Assembly (NCBI GenBank): GCA_023412745.1
Contig: JAEZBZ010000049.1
Span: 1 to 38,763, forward strand
Reading direction: 5' to 3'
Length of the DNA: 38,763 bases
Source: Pseudomonadota bacterium
GTDB lineage: Bacteria; Pseudomonadota; Alphaproteobacteria; Rhizobiales; Hyphomicrobiaceae
Made by a program: the position numbers and the translations under genes. The notes beneath the pieces are model-generated. The model did no database searches. It worked only from the letters and a program-made list of their open reading frames with translations, and was not told where the DNA came from. Every line of letters begins with the position of its first letter. Position 1 is the first letter of the stretch. Below, piece by piece: positions 15,429-22,909 of this stretch.

Positions 15429-16340
15429 TTAAGCAGGCTTTTCTTCGGGCACCCGATCGACGCCCGTACCTATGCGATGTGACGGATTTCGTTTCTCGAT
15501 TTCAAGCGCCATTGCAGCAATATCGCATTCTGCGGCGCGCTCGCACAGAACCTGAAACAAATCGAAAGCCAAGCCTGTCACGGGAAGATCGAGCTTATGC
15601 GTCGCGGCAATACCGTGCGCAGCCTTCAGATCTTTGACGAAAGTATGAACATGTCCACCGGGCAGGAAATTGCGCTCGACCATGCGCTTTCCGTGGATCT
15701 GCAGAACGCGGGAATCAGCAAACCCGCCGGACAGTGCCTCTTGCACCCGAAGCGGATCTATGCCTTCGGCGCGTGCGAGCAGAAATGCCTCCGCCACCGC
15801 TGACATTGCCGTTGAAGCAATCATCTGGCTCGTCAGCTTTGCAAACTGACCCGCCCCTGACGCCCCAACCAATGTCGGACGTCCCATGGCCGACAGAATA
15901 GGCTTGACGGCTTCAAAGTCAGCCTCGTTACCGCCGGCCATGATTGCCAGAGTGCCGATCTCTGCTCCGTCGGGGCCACCCGACACCGGCGCGTCGATAT
16001 GGATATGACCCATATCGCGCAGCCGCTTTGCATGATCGCGGGCAAAATGCGGCGCAATAGAGCTCATATCGACGAATACAGTACCGGCCTGTACGGCATG
16101 CGCCGCACCGCTAGTAAAGAAAACGTCCTCAACAACCGATGCGTTTTCGAGGATCGCGATAACGAGGTTGGCGGATGCTACAGCCACAACGGGCGTCGGA
16201 GCGATTTTCGCGCCATCACCTGAAAGGGCCTCTGCCTTTGCGCGCGTTCTGTTCCAAACCGTAACATCATATCCGGCCTGAAGGAGACGGCGCGCCATTG
16301 GTGCGCCCATCAAGCCTGTACCGAGAAATGCGATCTTCAC
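15429..16340 (-). CDS. Beta-hydroxyacid dehydrogenase (HIBADH/GarR family)
   Basis: A 303-residue NAD(P)-dependent dehydrogenase of the 3-hydroxyisobutyrate/tartronate semialdehyde reductase family. The Rossmann motif is at the N-terminus (FLGTGLMGAPMARRLL, Gly7-x-Gly9-x-x-Gly12), the substrate motif is DAPVSGGPDGAEIGTLAIMA with Ser120, and the catalytic Lys168 is in GAGQFAKLTSQM. The family usually has Asn three residues after that lysine (KxxN); here it is Ser171, which could change substrate choice. The start is a GTG at 16340. As first gene of the unit with the TRAP receptor, permeases and CoA-transferase, it probably oxidises or reduces a hydroxy acid in the same pathway. It is divergent from the enoyl-CoA hydratase. 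Confidence 0.9.
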   Translation of the reverse strand: MKIAFLGTGLMGAPMARRLLQAGYDVTVWNRTRAKAEALSGDGAKIAPTPVVAVASANLVIAILENASVVEDVFFTSGAAHAVQAGTVFVDMSSIAPHFARDHAKRLRDMGHIHIDAPVSGGPDGAEIGTLAIMAGGNEADFEAVKPILSAMGRPTLVGASGAGQFAKLTSQMIASTAMSAVAEAFLLARAEGIDPLRVQEALSGGFADSRVLQIHGKRMVERNFLPGGHVHTFVKDLKAAHGIAATHKLDLPVTGLAFDLFQVLCERAAECDIAAMALEIEKRNPSHRIGTGVDRVPEEKPA

Positions 16341-16362
16341 GACTGGATCAACCTATCTGAGC

Positions 16363-16374
16363 ATGTATATATAA
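16363..16374. promoter_or_regulatory. HutC-like operator candidate in divergent promoter
   Basis: TGTATATATA (16364-16373) differs from the HutC core TGTATATACA at one base and lies in the 85-bp gap between the dehydrogenase-TRAP unit and the hydratase-gntR unit. A UTRA regulator of HutC type is encoded by the second unit. The motif is A/T-rich and could be chance; it is weaker than the site at 5892. Confidence 0.4.
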
Positions 16375-16425
16375 GTTCAGGTTCCTTACATTGAGTCAAT
16401 AATAGATGTGAAGAGGGCGCACAAC

Positions 16426-17202
16426 GTGACCGGCACAATCCTGATCGACACCCAGGGAAGCACGGCATGGCTTCGGCTCAATCGCCCCAACGCCGCCAAT
16501 GCGATTAACAACGAGATGCGCGGCGAACTTGAGGTCGCTTTTTCTCGGGTTGCAAACAATCCTGATATCCGTGCGATTGTCGTGACAGGCGAAGGTAAGA
16601 ATTTCGCAGCGGGCTCTGACGTGCGCGAGCTCAGCGCTCTGTCCACTGTCGAATCCGTGGTTCTGTCGGAGCAAATCTCCCGCTTTCACGCGCAGATCTC
16701 CGCCAGCGGAAAGCCGGTGATTGCTGCCGTGAACGGCTGGTGTCTCGGCGGCGGATTCGAACTGGCTCTCGCCTGCGATATCCGTATCGCGTCTACTCTC
16801 GCCAAATTCGGCCTGCCAGAGCCCACGCTGGGCTTGACCGCTGGCGGCGGCGGCCTTCCGCGCTTGGCCCGACTCTCTGGACCGGGCATTGCCCGACACA
16901 TGGGACTGACCGCCGAAATCATCGACGCACCAACCGCACTGGCGCGCCACATCGTAACCAGTGTCGTGGACCCGACAGAACTCGAAGCCGAGGCGATGCG
17001 CCTTGCGGATCGCATCGCAATGTTGGCGCCGATCGCGGTCGCCCAGGTAAAGCGGGTTCTGGACGCATCCACTGACGCAAGTCTCGAAACTGCCATTTCC
17101 ATCGAAGCGCAAGCGTGCGCGTTGTGCATAACATCAGCCGACTACCAGGAAGGCACCCGGGCGTTCCTGGAAAAGCGGCCGGCAAGCTTCACCGGGCAGT
17201 AA
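16426..17202 (+). CDS. Enoyl-CoA hydratase/isomerase family protein
   Basis: A crotonase-fold enzyme of about 258 residues acting on an acyl-CoA thioester. The oxyanion-hole segments are KNFAAGSDVREL (about 59-69) and VNGWCLGGGFELALACDIRI (102-121); both acid/base glutamates of true hydratases are present, Glu112 and Glu132 (GLPEPTLGLTAGGGGLPRL). I chose the GTG at 16426 because AGAGGG lies eight bases upstream and the protein then has the normal N-terminus; another GTG at 16408 lacks a ribosome site. It is divergent from the hydroxyacid dehydrogenase and is followed after 12 bp by a HutC-like regulator. It probably hydrates the alpha,beta-unsaturated CoA ester produced by the acyl-CoA dehydrogenase. 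Confidence 0.9.
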   Translation: MTGTILIDTQGSTAWLRLNRPNAANAINNEMRGELEVAFSRVANNPDIRAIVVTGEGKNFAAGSDVRELSALSTVESVVLSEQISRFHAQISASGKPVIAAVNGWCLGGGFELALACDIRIASTLAKFGLPEPTLGLTAGGGGLPRLARLSGPGIARHMGLTAEIIDAPTALARHIVTSVVDPTELEAEAMRLADRIAMLAPIAVAQVKRVLDASTDASLETAISIEAQACALCITSADYQEGTRAFLEKRPASFTGQ

Positions 17203-17214
17203 GGGCATAATTCC

Positions 17215-18000
17215 ATGTCAGCGTCGTCGTCGTTTGCTGCCTCGCGACCGGATCGCACCCGGCAACAAGCGTCCAGCAGCGACCGACCTATGCCGCTGTA
17301 CGAGCGGATAAAGGCGTATGTTGTCGATCGTATCGCGGATGGCACATGGAAAGAGGGCGACCAAGTTCCGAGCGAGCACGGGCTGGCGGCAACACTCGGT
17401 GCATCACGACTGACCGTACATCGCGCATTCCGCGAATTAACTGATGCAGGAGTTCTGACACGACTGCAGGGTGTCGGCACGTTTGTTGCTCCAACCAAAC
17501 CGGCTTCCGCCATTGTCAAACTTCACAACATTGCAGACGAAATTCGCGAACGCGGCGACAACTTCTCGGCCAAGGTCCACCGCGTGGCTGCGGTCCAGGC
17601 GACTGGGGAGCTCGCCGCACAGTTCGATGTCGCGCCGAAGGTCACACTTTTTCGCAGCGTGATCATCTATTCATCCAACGGCGTTCCCGTGCAGCTCGAA
17701 GACCGCTATGTGTTGCCGAAATTCGCGCCGGACTATCTGAAACAGGACTTCGCCTCGCAATCGACCACAGATTATCTGCAGGCGATTGCACACGCGACTG
17801 AGGCCTCTCTGCTGATCGAAGCCCAACTCGCAGACGCCGAAACGTGCCATTTGCTCGACATCAAGCGCAGCGAGCCGTGTTTGGTCGTGACGCGACAGAC
17901 GCGGGTGCACGACCTGATCACCACCTATACGCGCTTCTTCCACCCAGGATCGCGCTACCGCATTACCAGTCACATCGGCCCGGGTTCGTCCGGCGGCTAG
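17215..18000 (+). CDS. GntR regulator with UTRA domain, HutC paralogue
   Basis: A 261-residue regulator with a serine-rich N-terminus, a GntR winged helix (about residues 27-95: PLYERIKAYVVDRIADGTWK, SEHGLAATLGASRLTVHRAF, LTRLQGVGTFVAPTKP) and a UTRA domain (about 103-255). The UTRA signature blocks IADEIRERGDNFSAKV, NGVPVQLEDRYVLPKFAPDY, TTDYLQAI and HPGSRYRITSHIG resemble canonical HutC even more closely than the regulator at 3745. It is in an operon with the enoyl-CoA hydratase. Urocanate or a related imidazole acid is therefore a plausible effector, but this is inference. The closest operator candidate is at 16363-16374. Confidence 0.88.
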   Translation: MSASSSFAASRPDRTRQQASSSDRPMPLYERIKAYVVDRIADGTWKEGDQVPSEHGLAATLGASRLTVHRAFRELTDAGVLTRLQGVGTFVAPTKPASAIVKLHNIADEIRERGDNFSAKVHRVAAVQATGELAAQFDVAPKVTLFRSVIIYSSNGVPVQLEDRYVLPKFAPDYLKQDFASQSTTDYLQAIAHATEASLLIEAQLADAETCHLLDIKRSEPCLVVTRQTRVHDLITTYTRFFHPGSRYRITSHIGPGSSGG

Positions 18001-18024
18001 CATGCCTCGTAGTTACGGCTAATT

Positions 18025-18200
18025 TTACGCGTCAGGAATGACAGCAGTTACTTGAATTCCAACGTGCCATTCCGGACGTGCCAGTGCCGGGACAAGGCGT
18101 CCGGTCGAACAGGGAAACTCGCTCTTCAACCACTTGCCCATTTCACGATGGACCGCCTCTCAATAGCGAATACCGGTCACATGCCTTGCCTCGATCTCTT
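18025..18200 (-). pseudogene. Possible RidA-family remnant
   Basis: In the 344-bp gap between the regulator and the acyl-CoA dehydrogenase, the minus strand reads EIEARHVTGIRY, an in-frame TGA, then EAVHREMGKWLKSEF, ALARPEWHVGIQVTAVIPDA and a stop at 18025. The ending resembles the ALARPEW-x-VEIEV C-terminus of RidA-type enamine/imine deaminases. With no start or N-terminus and an internal stop, it would be a fossil. The match is short and I hold it loosely; the rest of the gap (18201-18344) shows nothing I recognise. Confidence 0.3.
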
Positions 18201-18344
18201 TCACCCTCCGCACTTGGGAAACAGCAACCCACAGAGGTCTTGCGCGGCAGGCCAATCACATACGCAATCCATTGCAACGAAATTGAACGCAACGCATTAT
18301 GACCGCGTGCCGCATTTCTGCTTCGCCGCCAGCGCCACGCTCTC

Positions 18345-19481
18345 TCATCGCAGCAATCCTCGCGCGATGATGTTGCGCTGTATTTCCGACGATCCCTCAT
18401 AGATGCGCATCACCCGCACATCGCGCGCCAATCGCTCCAGCGGCATATCTCGAGAGTAACCGTATCCGCCATGTATCTGTAGCGCTGCGTCGATCACACG
18501 CCCGGCCATTTCCGATGCAAACAGTTTCGCCATCGCAGCTTGCTGGGAAAATGCACCTCTACCCGCCCGCATATATGCTGCGCGCAAACCGAGCTGTCGC
18601 GCAGCGTCCAGATCGGTGGCCATGTCGGCGAGCATCCACTGCAGGCCCTGGAATTCCGCAATCGGCACACCCCCGATTTTACGCTGTCTCATCCAGTTTT
18701 GCGCCAACGCCAGCGCGGCGCGCGCCATCCCCGTGCACGTTGCCGCAATCTCGATGCGACCGTTATCCAGCACCTTCATGGCAGTTCGGAAGCCGGATCC
18801 CTCTGGACCCAGACGGCGATCCGCCGGCACGGCACAGTTATCAAATACGACCTCGAAGACATGACCGCCACGCAAACCCATGGTGGGTTCGGGCGAACTG
18901 ACGCGAACTCCTGGCGTGTCGCGATCAAGCACGAAAGCGCTAATGCCACGCGCACCCGCCGCAGGATCGGTGATCGCAAATACGACGAGGAACCGGGCAT
19001 GCGCCGCATTGGAGATGAAATGTTTCGTGCCGCTTAAATGGTAGACGTCGCCGCTCGCCACAGCGCGCGTGCGCATGTCGGCGGGATTGGAACCAGCTTT
19101 CGGCTCAGTCAGCGCAAACGCTCCAAGAGCCTCCCCACGCGCAGCTGCCGGCAGCCAACGCTGGCGTTGCGGGTCGCTTCCCCCAATCAGAATGGCATCC
19201 GTGGCGAGATAGTGCGCAGTCAGCATCGATGTCGTGGACGCGCACGCACCAGCCAGGGCCTCAACGGACAAGTAAAGTGCTACCGGCGACGCCCCAGCAC
19301 CACCCCACTTTTCGGGCAAGTTCATTCCCATGAGACCGATCTCCGCAAGCGCCGCCAGATGCAATCCAGCGAAGCGCTCCTCCAGATCGATCGCCTTCGC
19401 GTGGGGCGCGATCGCCTCGGCGGCAAAGCGCTCCATCGTATCGGAAATCGCAAGATCGTCTTCTGTGCAGTACGGGATCAT
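18345..19481 (-). CDS. Acyl-CoA dehydrogenase
   Basis: A 378-residue FAD enzyme that introduces an alpha,beta double bond into an acyl-CoA and passes electrons to ETF. The N-terminal helical domain, the FAD/substrate motif FALTEPKAGSNPADMRTRAV, the beta-barrel motif GTKHFISNAAHARFLVVFAI and the C-terminal QIHGGYGYSRDMPLERLARD are present. Glu362 (IYEGSSEIQRN) is the usual catalytic base of short-chain, butyryl- and isobutyryl-type enzymes. ATG 19481 is used; a longer frame to 19529 adds unrelated residues. The gene converges on the HutC-like regulator. It supplies the desaturation step that the neighbouring hydratase and CoA-transferase imply. Confidence 0.93.
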   Translation of the reverse strand: MIPYCTEDDLAISDTMERFAAEAIAPHAKAIDLEERFAGLHLAALAEIGLMGMNLPEKWGGAGASPVALYLSVEALAGACASTTSMLTAHYLATDAILIGGSDPQRQRWLPAAARGEALGAFALTEPKAGSNPADMRTRAVASGDVYHLSGTKHFISNAAHARFLVVFAITDPAAGARGISAFVLDRDTPGVRVSSPEPTMGLRGGHVFEVVFDNCAVPADRRLGPEGSGFRTAMKVLDNGRIEIAATCTGMARAALALAQNWMRQRKIGGVPIAEFQGLQWMLADMATDLDAARQLGLRAAYMRAGRGAFSQQAAMAKLFASEMAGRVIDAALQIHGGYGYSRDMPLERLARDVRVMRIYEGSSEIQRNIIARGLLR

Positions 19482-19579
19482 AGTGCGCTCTCGGATAGTC
19501 GACAATTGCCAACTTGAACTGCAGTCCAAAAGAAATAAAATATTGCTTCGACATAGTTTGAATTAGAAAAAATGATACG

Positions 19580-20013
19580 CTTCTCCTTCCGGCGGCGTTC
19601 AAGCCATATGCCCTGCTGGCGAAAGGACATCCGCTGGCATCCCGCCCGGCCGTCACGCTAGCCGACCTGGCGCGGCATCCCTCTATCCTGATAGATTTAC
19701 CGCACAGCCGCGACTACTTCCTGTCGCTGTTCCGCACCGCTGGTGTCATGCCGGAGCAAGTGCTGAGATGCACATCGCTGGAAACGGTGCGGGGCATGGT
19801 TGCGCATGGACACGGCGTCAGCGTTCTTGTCACACGCCCGTTGGCGACCGCGCGCACGATGGAAAGAAACTGGTTTGCCGCCCGCTGGCCGATAAGGTGC
19901 CGCCACAGCGCGCGATCATCTGCTCATCTTCGCGCGCGCCCGTCACACGCGTGGCTCAAGCCTTCGTCGACGAGGCCAAGCGTTACTTCGCCGCGATATC
20001 AGCAAACCCATGA
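19580..20013 (+). pseudogene. LysR regulator remnant (effector domain only)
   Basis: The frame from 19580 reads FKPYALLAKGHPLASRPAVT, LADLARHPSILIDLPHSRDY and LETVRGMVAHGHGVSVLVTR, the effector-binding domain of a LysR regulator. Near 19842 it shifts frame and continues as GDRAHDGKKLVCRPLADKVP and VTRVAQAFVDEAKRYFAAIS to a stop at 20013. The DNA-binding half is absent, so this is a truncated, frameshifted relic. It is the first of three adjacent remnants on this strand and may once have regulated them. Confidence 0.8.
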
Positions 20014-20104
20014 ATACGTTTTTTTGATCCAGATTATGAATAGTTATGAGTTTATCTTCGTTGATCCAGCCTCCAAAATGGCACGAGGCGGCAACGGCCC
20101 CGCA

Positions 20105-20573
20105 AGCCGCTGCTCGTGCAATCGGGCAGGCCAATCGGCGTCATCCCCACGCACGCGGATGCACCGCGCGTGCTGATTGCGAATTCCAATCTGCTCGGCC
20201 GCTGGGCAATTGCCGAGGTCTTCGACGCACTAGAGCGCAAAGGCCTAATGATGCATGGCCAGATGACCGCCGGTTTCGTGAACCTACTTCGGCAGCCAGG
20301 GAATCATCGGCGGCACGTTCGCAACGTTCGTGGTTCTCGCCGTGGAAATGCGCGCGGAGCTCATCCGAACGCCGTATCGAAGCAGGTACCTCGATGCTCG
20401 CGCCGACAATCTGGATGACGCGCTAGCCAAAATCAAAAAAGCCAACGCCGACGGTAAAGCCATCTCAATTGGAATAATCGGAAACGCCTCTGAAGTTTAC
20501 CCGGCGCGAAACCGATCCAGAGGGCGTCATCGCCGCTGCCAAGGCGACAATGGCCCGACAGGTGCGCGCCATG
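20105..20573 (+). pseudogene. Degenerate second hutU copy
   Basis: Three blocks in three frames match intact HutU. PLLVQSGRPIGVIPTHADAP and RVLIANSNLLGRWA, then LERKGLMMHGQMTAG, align with HutU residues 79-133. After a shift near 20278, YFGSQGIIGGTFATFV aligns with 137-152, then with about 35 codons missing VEMRAELIRTPYRSRYLDAR and ISIGIIGNASEVYP align with about 194-247. After another shift near 20500, ETDPEGVIAAAKATMARQVR aligns with about 288-306. Many residues differ from HutU of the intact operon (for example RPIGVIPTHAD versus KPVGVFRTHKD), so it is an older, diverged copy rather than a recent duplicate. It cannot encode a working enzyme. Confidence 0.88.
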
Positions 20574-20616
20574 CCGGCTGGAGCACAAGCGAGGTGGAGC
20601 GCAGGCTGGTCCTCGA

Positions 20617-20881
20617 TGGGATGACGCGGCTGCGCGTGAGGCCGCGTCAGAGGGTGCTGGCGTCATCATTGAAACGAATGATGGCCACTTGCTTGAAGGC
20701 TTTCGTGCGTATCCGCGCGGCGCCGCTCCGTCCCCCTCACCGATGACGAGATCGACGCAAAATGCGGCGCCGCGCTCTGCCCCATATCGGCGCAGATGCG
20801 ACGGACTCCTTACTGGGCACTCTCCGCGATTTCGATCGGCTCACGTCATCACGCGACCTACTAGCGGCATTGCGTCGGTAA
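20617..20881 (+). pseudogene. MmgE/PrpD family C-terminal remnant
   Basis: Directly after the hutU remnant the sequence reads IIETNDGHLLEGFRAYPRGA, then after a slip at a run of C (20732-20736) LTDDEIDAKCGAALC, and after a second slip at CCCC (20780-20783) HIGADATDSLLGTLRDFDRL and SSRDLLAALRR with a stop at 20881. The order DG-x-YPRG, L-[ST]-D-[DE]-EI-x-AK and a final LRDFDRL is the C-terminus of the MmgE/PrpD family (2-methylcitrate dehydratase relatives). The N-terminal domain is gone. Bases 20882-21107 carry nothing I recognise apart from the upstream region of the next regulator. Confidence 0.75.
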
Positions 20882-21107
20882 ACAAACCAACGCTGGTCGA
20901 GTGTGCCAAGGATTGCGAGACCGCTCATGCTTCCCGGCGAGAAGCCAGTAGCTCTATAGGCCCACTGGCTGCCTCGTCCGCCCGTTCACCGATCAAATAC
21001 GACCTGAACTGAAAACCTCTTGCGCTATGGCGCGGGATGAAACACAGTCTCGAATTAATGCATACGGTAGCGGACACATTGCGGTGCCACATAGCACGTT
21101 GACAACA

Positions 21108-21800
21108 ATGAGCGACGAACACACACCCACGCTAAGGGGGCAGCGGTCAACTGACACCGCCTACAGCGGGCTCAAGCAGCGCATTCTCGACAACCATTAT
21201 CCGCCCGGCGCACAGATCCTGGAAAGCGAAGTTGTTCAAGATCTTAAGGTGTCACGGACGCCAGTGCGCGAAGCCTTCGTCCGCTTACAGCAGGAAGGCC
21301 TGCTCGAGATCGTACCGCGGCACGGCGTGCGCATCTCGGCGCTGTCGCCAAACGACATGCGCGAGATCTACGAGATCCTGATGTCGCTGGAGCCCACCGC
21401 GGTCGAGTTGCTGGTGGCGCGCCGCCCGACGAAGACCGAACTCAGTTCACTGGTGGATGCATGTGACGCCATGGAGAAGTCGCTATCAGGCGCCGAGCCG
21501 GATCTCAACGCCTGGGCCGACGCGGACGAGCAGTTCCACATGAACCTCGCTGAACTGTGCGGCAACAAGCGCCTCGCCGCCATGATCATGACGGTCTGGG
21601 ACCAGGCGCATCGCGCGCGGATGTTCACATTGCGGCTGCGCCCGCCGCCGGCGCAATCGACGGCAGAGCATCGCAGCGTGGTCGATGCAATCCTGGCCGG
21701 CGACGGAGAACGCGCCCGCGAACTCTACTTTGCCCATCGCAAACGCGGCGGCAACGAACTGCTCTCAATCATTGAACGCCACGGAATTCAGCGCTTATGA
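21108..21800 (+). CDS. GntR family regulator, FCD (FadR) type
   Basis: A 230-residue regulator from ATG 21108. The winged helix covers about residues 15-75 (DTAYSGLKQRILDNHYPPGA, LKVSRTPVREAFVRLQQEGL, IVPRHGVRISALSPNDMREI) and the all-helical FCD ligand domain covers about 80-215, with the acidic/histidine metal-binding residues in ADADEQFHMNL and AEHRSVVDAI. FCD proteins usually sense the acid degraded by their neighbours. An upstream ATG at 21027 would add 27 residues of low-quality N-terminus, so the shorter start is preferred, although neither has a strong ribosome site. Its stop overlaps the next start (ATGA), so it is the first gene of a regulator-enzyme-transporter operon. Confidence 0.9.
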   Translation: MSDEHTPTLRGQRSTDTAYSGLKQRILDNHYPPGAQILESEVVQDLKVSRTPVREAFVRLQQEGLLEIVPRHGVRISALSPNDMREIYEILMSLEPTAVELLVARRPTKTELSSLVDACDAMEKSLSGAEPDLNAWADADEQFHMNLAELCGNKRLAAMIMTVWDQAHRARMFTLRLRPPPAQSTAEHRSVVDAILAGDGERARELYFAHRKRGGNELLSIIERHGIQRL

Positions 21801-22909
21801 AGTCAAATTCGTTTCACCTTGCCGTCATGCCCGGCGAGGGCATCGGTGTTGAAGTCATGGATGCGGCCCGCGAGGTGCTGGGCGCCGTGGAGCAGCGGTT
21901 CGGTCTGGCGTTCCGTTCCGACGTCATTCCCGGCGGTGCGCATCACTATAAGGAAACCGGTGCGACGCTGCCGGCGGACGCCATGCAGCGTGCCGGAAAT
22001 GCCGATGCCGTTCTATTCGGCGCGATGGGCTGGCCCGATATCCGCTATCCGGACGGCACGGAAATCGCGCCGCAGCTCGATTTGCGTGTGAACTTCGACC
22101 TGTTCGCGGGCGTTCGACCGATCCGCGCCATCCCCGGCGTGCCGACGGCGTTGGCGCACGCGCGCGCCAAGGACATCGATCTCATCATCGTGCGCGAGTC
22201 GACGGAAGGCCTGTTCGCATCGCGCGGCAAAGGTAAAATCATCGACGATCGGGAAGCGCACGACACACAGGTCATCACACGCGCCACCACCGAGAAACTG
22301 ACAGACTTCTCCTGCAATCTCGCCCGCCGCCGCAAATCCATTCGCGGCACGCCGGGGCGGGTGACGCTGGTCGACAAGGCCAACGTGTTCCTGTCGTTCG
22401 CGTTCATGCGGCAGGTGTTCCACGAGACCGCCGCAGCCCGGCACCCGGACATCGATGCGCGGCATCACTACGTCGATGCCATGGCGCTCGATCTGGTGCG
22501 GCGTCCTTGGGACTTCGACGTGGTGCCGACCGAAAACATGTTTGGCGACATTCTGTCGGATCTCGGCGCCGGACTGATCGGCGGCATGGGTTTTGCGCCC
22601 TCGGCGGATCTCAGCCAGACGAAGGGCCTGTTCCAGCCAAGCCACGGCACGGCGCCGGACATCGCCGGCAAAGGCATCGCCAATCCGACCGCGATGATCC
22701 TGTCCACCGCGTTGATGCTGGATTGGCTCAGCGAACAGCACGGCAGTCAATCAGCGGCCGATGCGGCCCGCGCCATCGAGAACGGCATCGATCAGGCCTT
22801 CGGCACGCACGGGCTGCGCAGCCATGACATCGGCGGAAGCAGCAGTACACGCGAGATCGCGCAGAAAGTCGTCGACCTCATTCGTAGCGGCGAGGCCGAT
22901 CCGAAATGA
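21797..22909 (+). CDS. Isocitrate/isopropylmalate dehydrogenase family protein
   Basis: A 370-residue NAD-dependent enzyme of the beta-decarboxylating dehydrogenase family (isopropylmalate, tartrate/D-malate and isocitrate dehydrogenases). Visible features are MPGEGIGVEV, the substrate arginines in QLDLRVNFDLFAGVRPIRAI and VRESTEGLFASRGKG, Lys194 (LVDKANVF), the metal aspartates (YVDAMALDL, ENMFGDILSD) and the NAD region PSHGTAPDIAGKGIANPTAM. The usual catalytic Tyr of RE-x-TEG-x-Y is Phe140 here, which marks a subgroup and leaves the exact reaction open. It overlaps the regulator upstream and the oxidoreductase downstream by ATGA. With the TRAP system it probably acts on an imported hydroxy-acid, of malate or tartrate type. 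Confidence 0.88.
   Translation: MKSNSFHLAVMPGEGIGVEVMDAAREVLGAVEQRFGLAFRSDVIPGGAHHYKETGATLPADAMQRAGNADAVLFGAMGWPDIRYPDGTEIAPQLDLRVNFDLFAGVRPIRAIPGVPTALAHARAKDIDLIIVRESTEGLFASRGKGKIIDDREAHDTQVITRATTEKLTDFSCNLARRRKSIRGTPGRVTLVDKANVFLSFAFMRQVFHETAAARHPDIDARHHYVDAMALDLVRRPWDFDVVPTENMFGDILSDLGAGLIGGMGFAPSADLSQTKGLFQPSHGTAPDIAGKGIANPTAMILSTALMLDWLSEQHGSQSAADAARAIENGIDQAFGTHGLRSHDIGGSSSTREIAQKVVDLIRSGEADPK

Noticed and set aside
19580..20881. A novel intact gene formed by the open frames in the remnant zone
   Set aside because: Each frame matches a known family for only part of its length, then switches frame; decay explains all of them.
21099..21104. TTGACA as a -35 box for the FCD regulator operon
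   Set aside because: It is only four bases before the chosen ATG, so transcription would start inside the coding region.
22013..22750. Minus-strand open frame opposite the isopropylmalate-type dehydrogenase
   Set aside because: Shadow of a highly conserved plus-strand enzyme in high-GC DNA.
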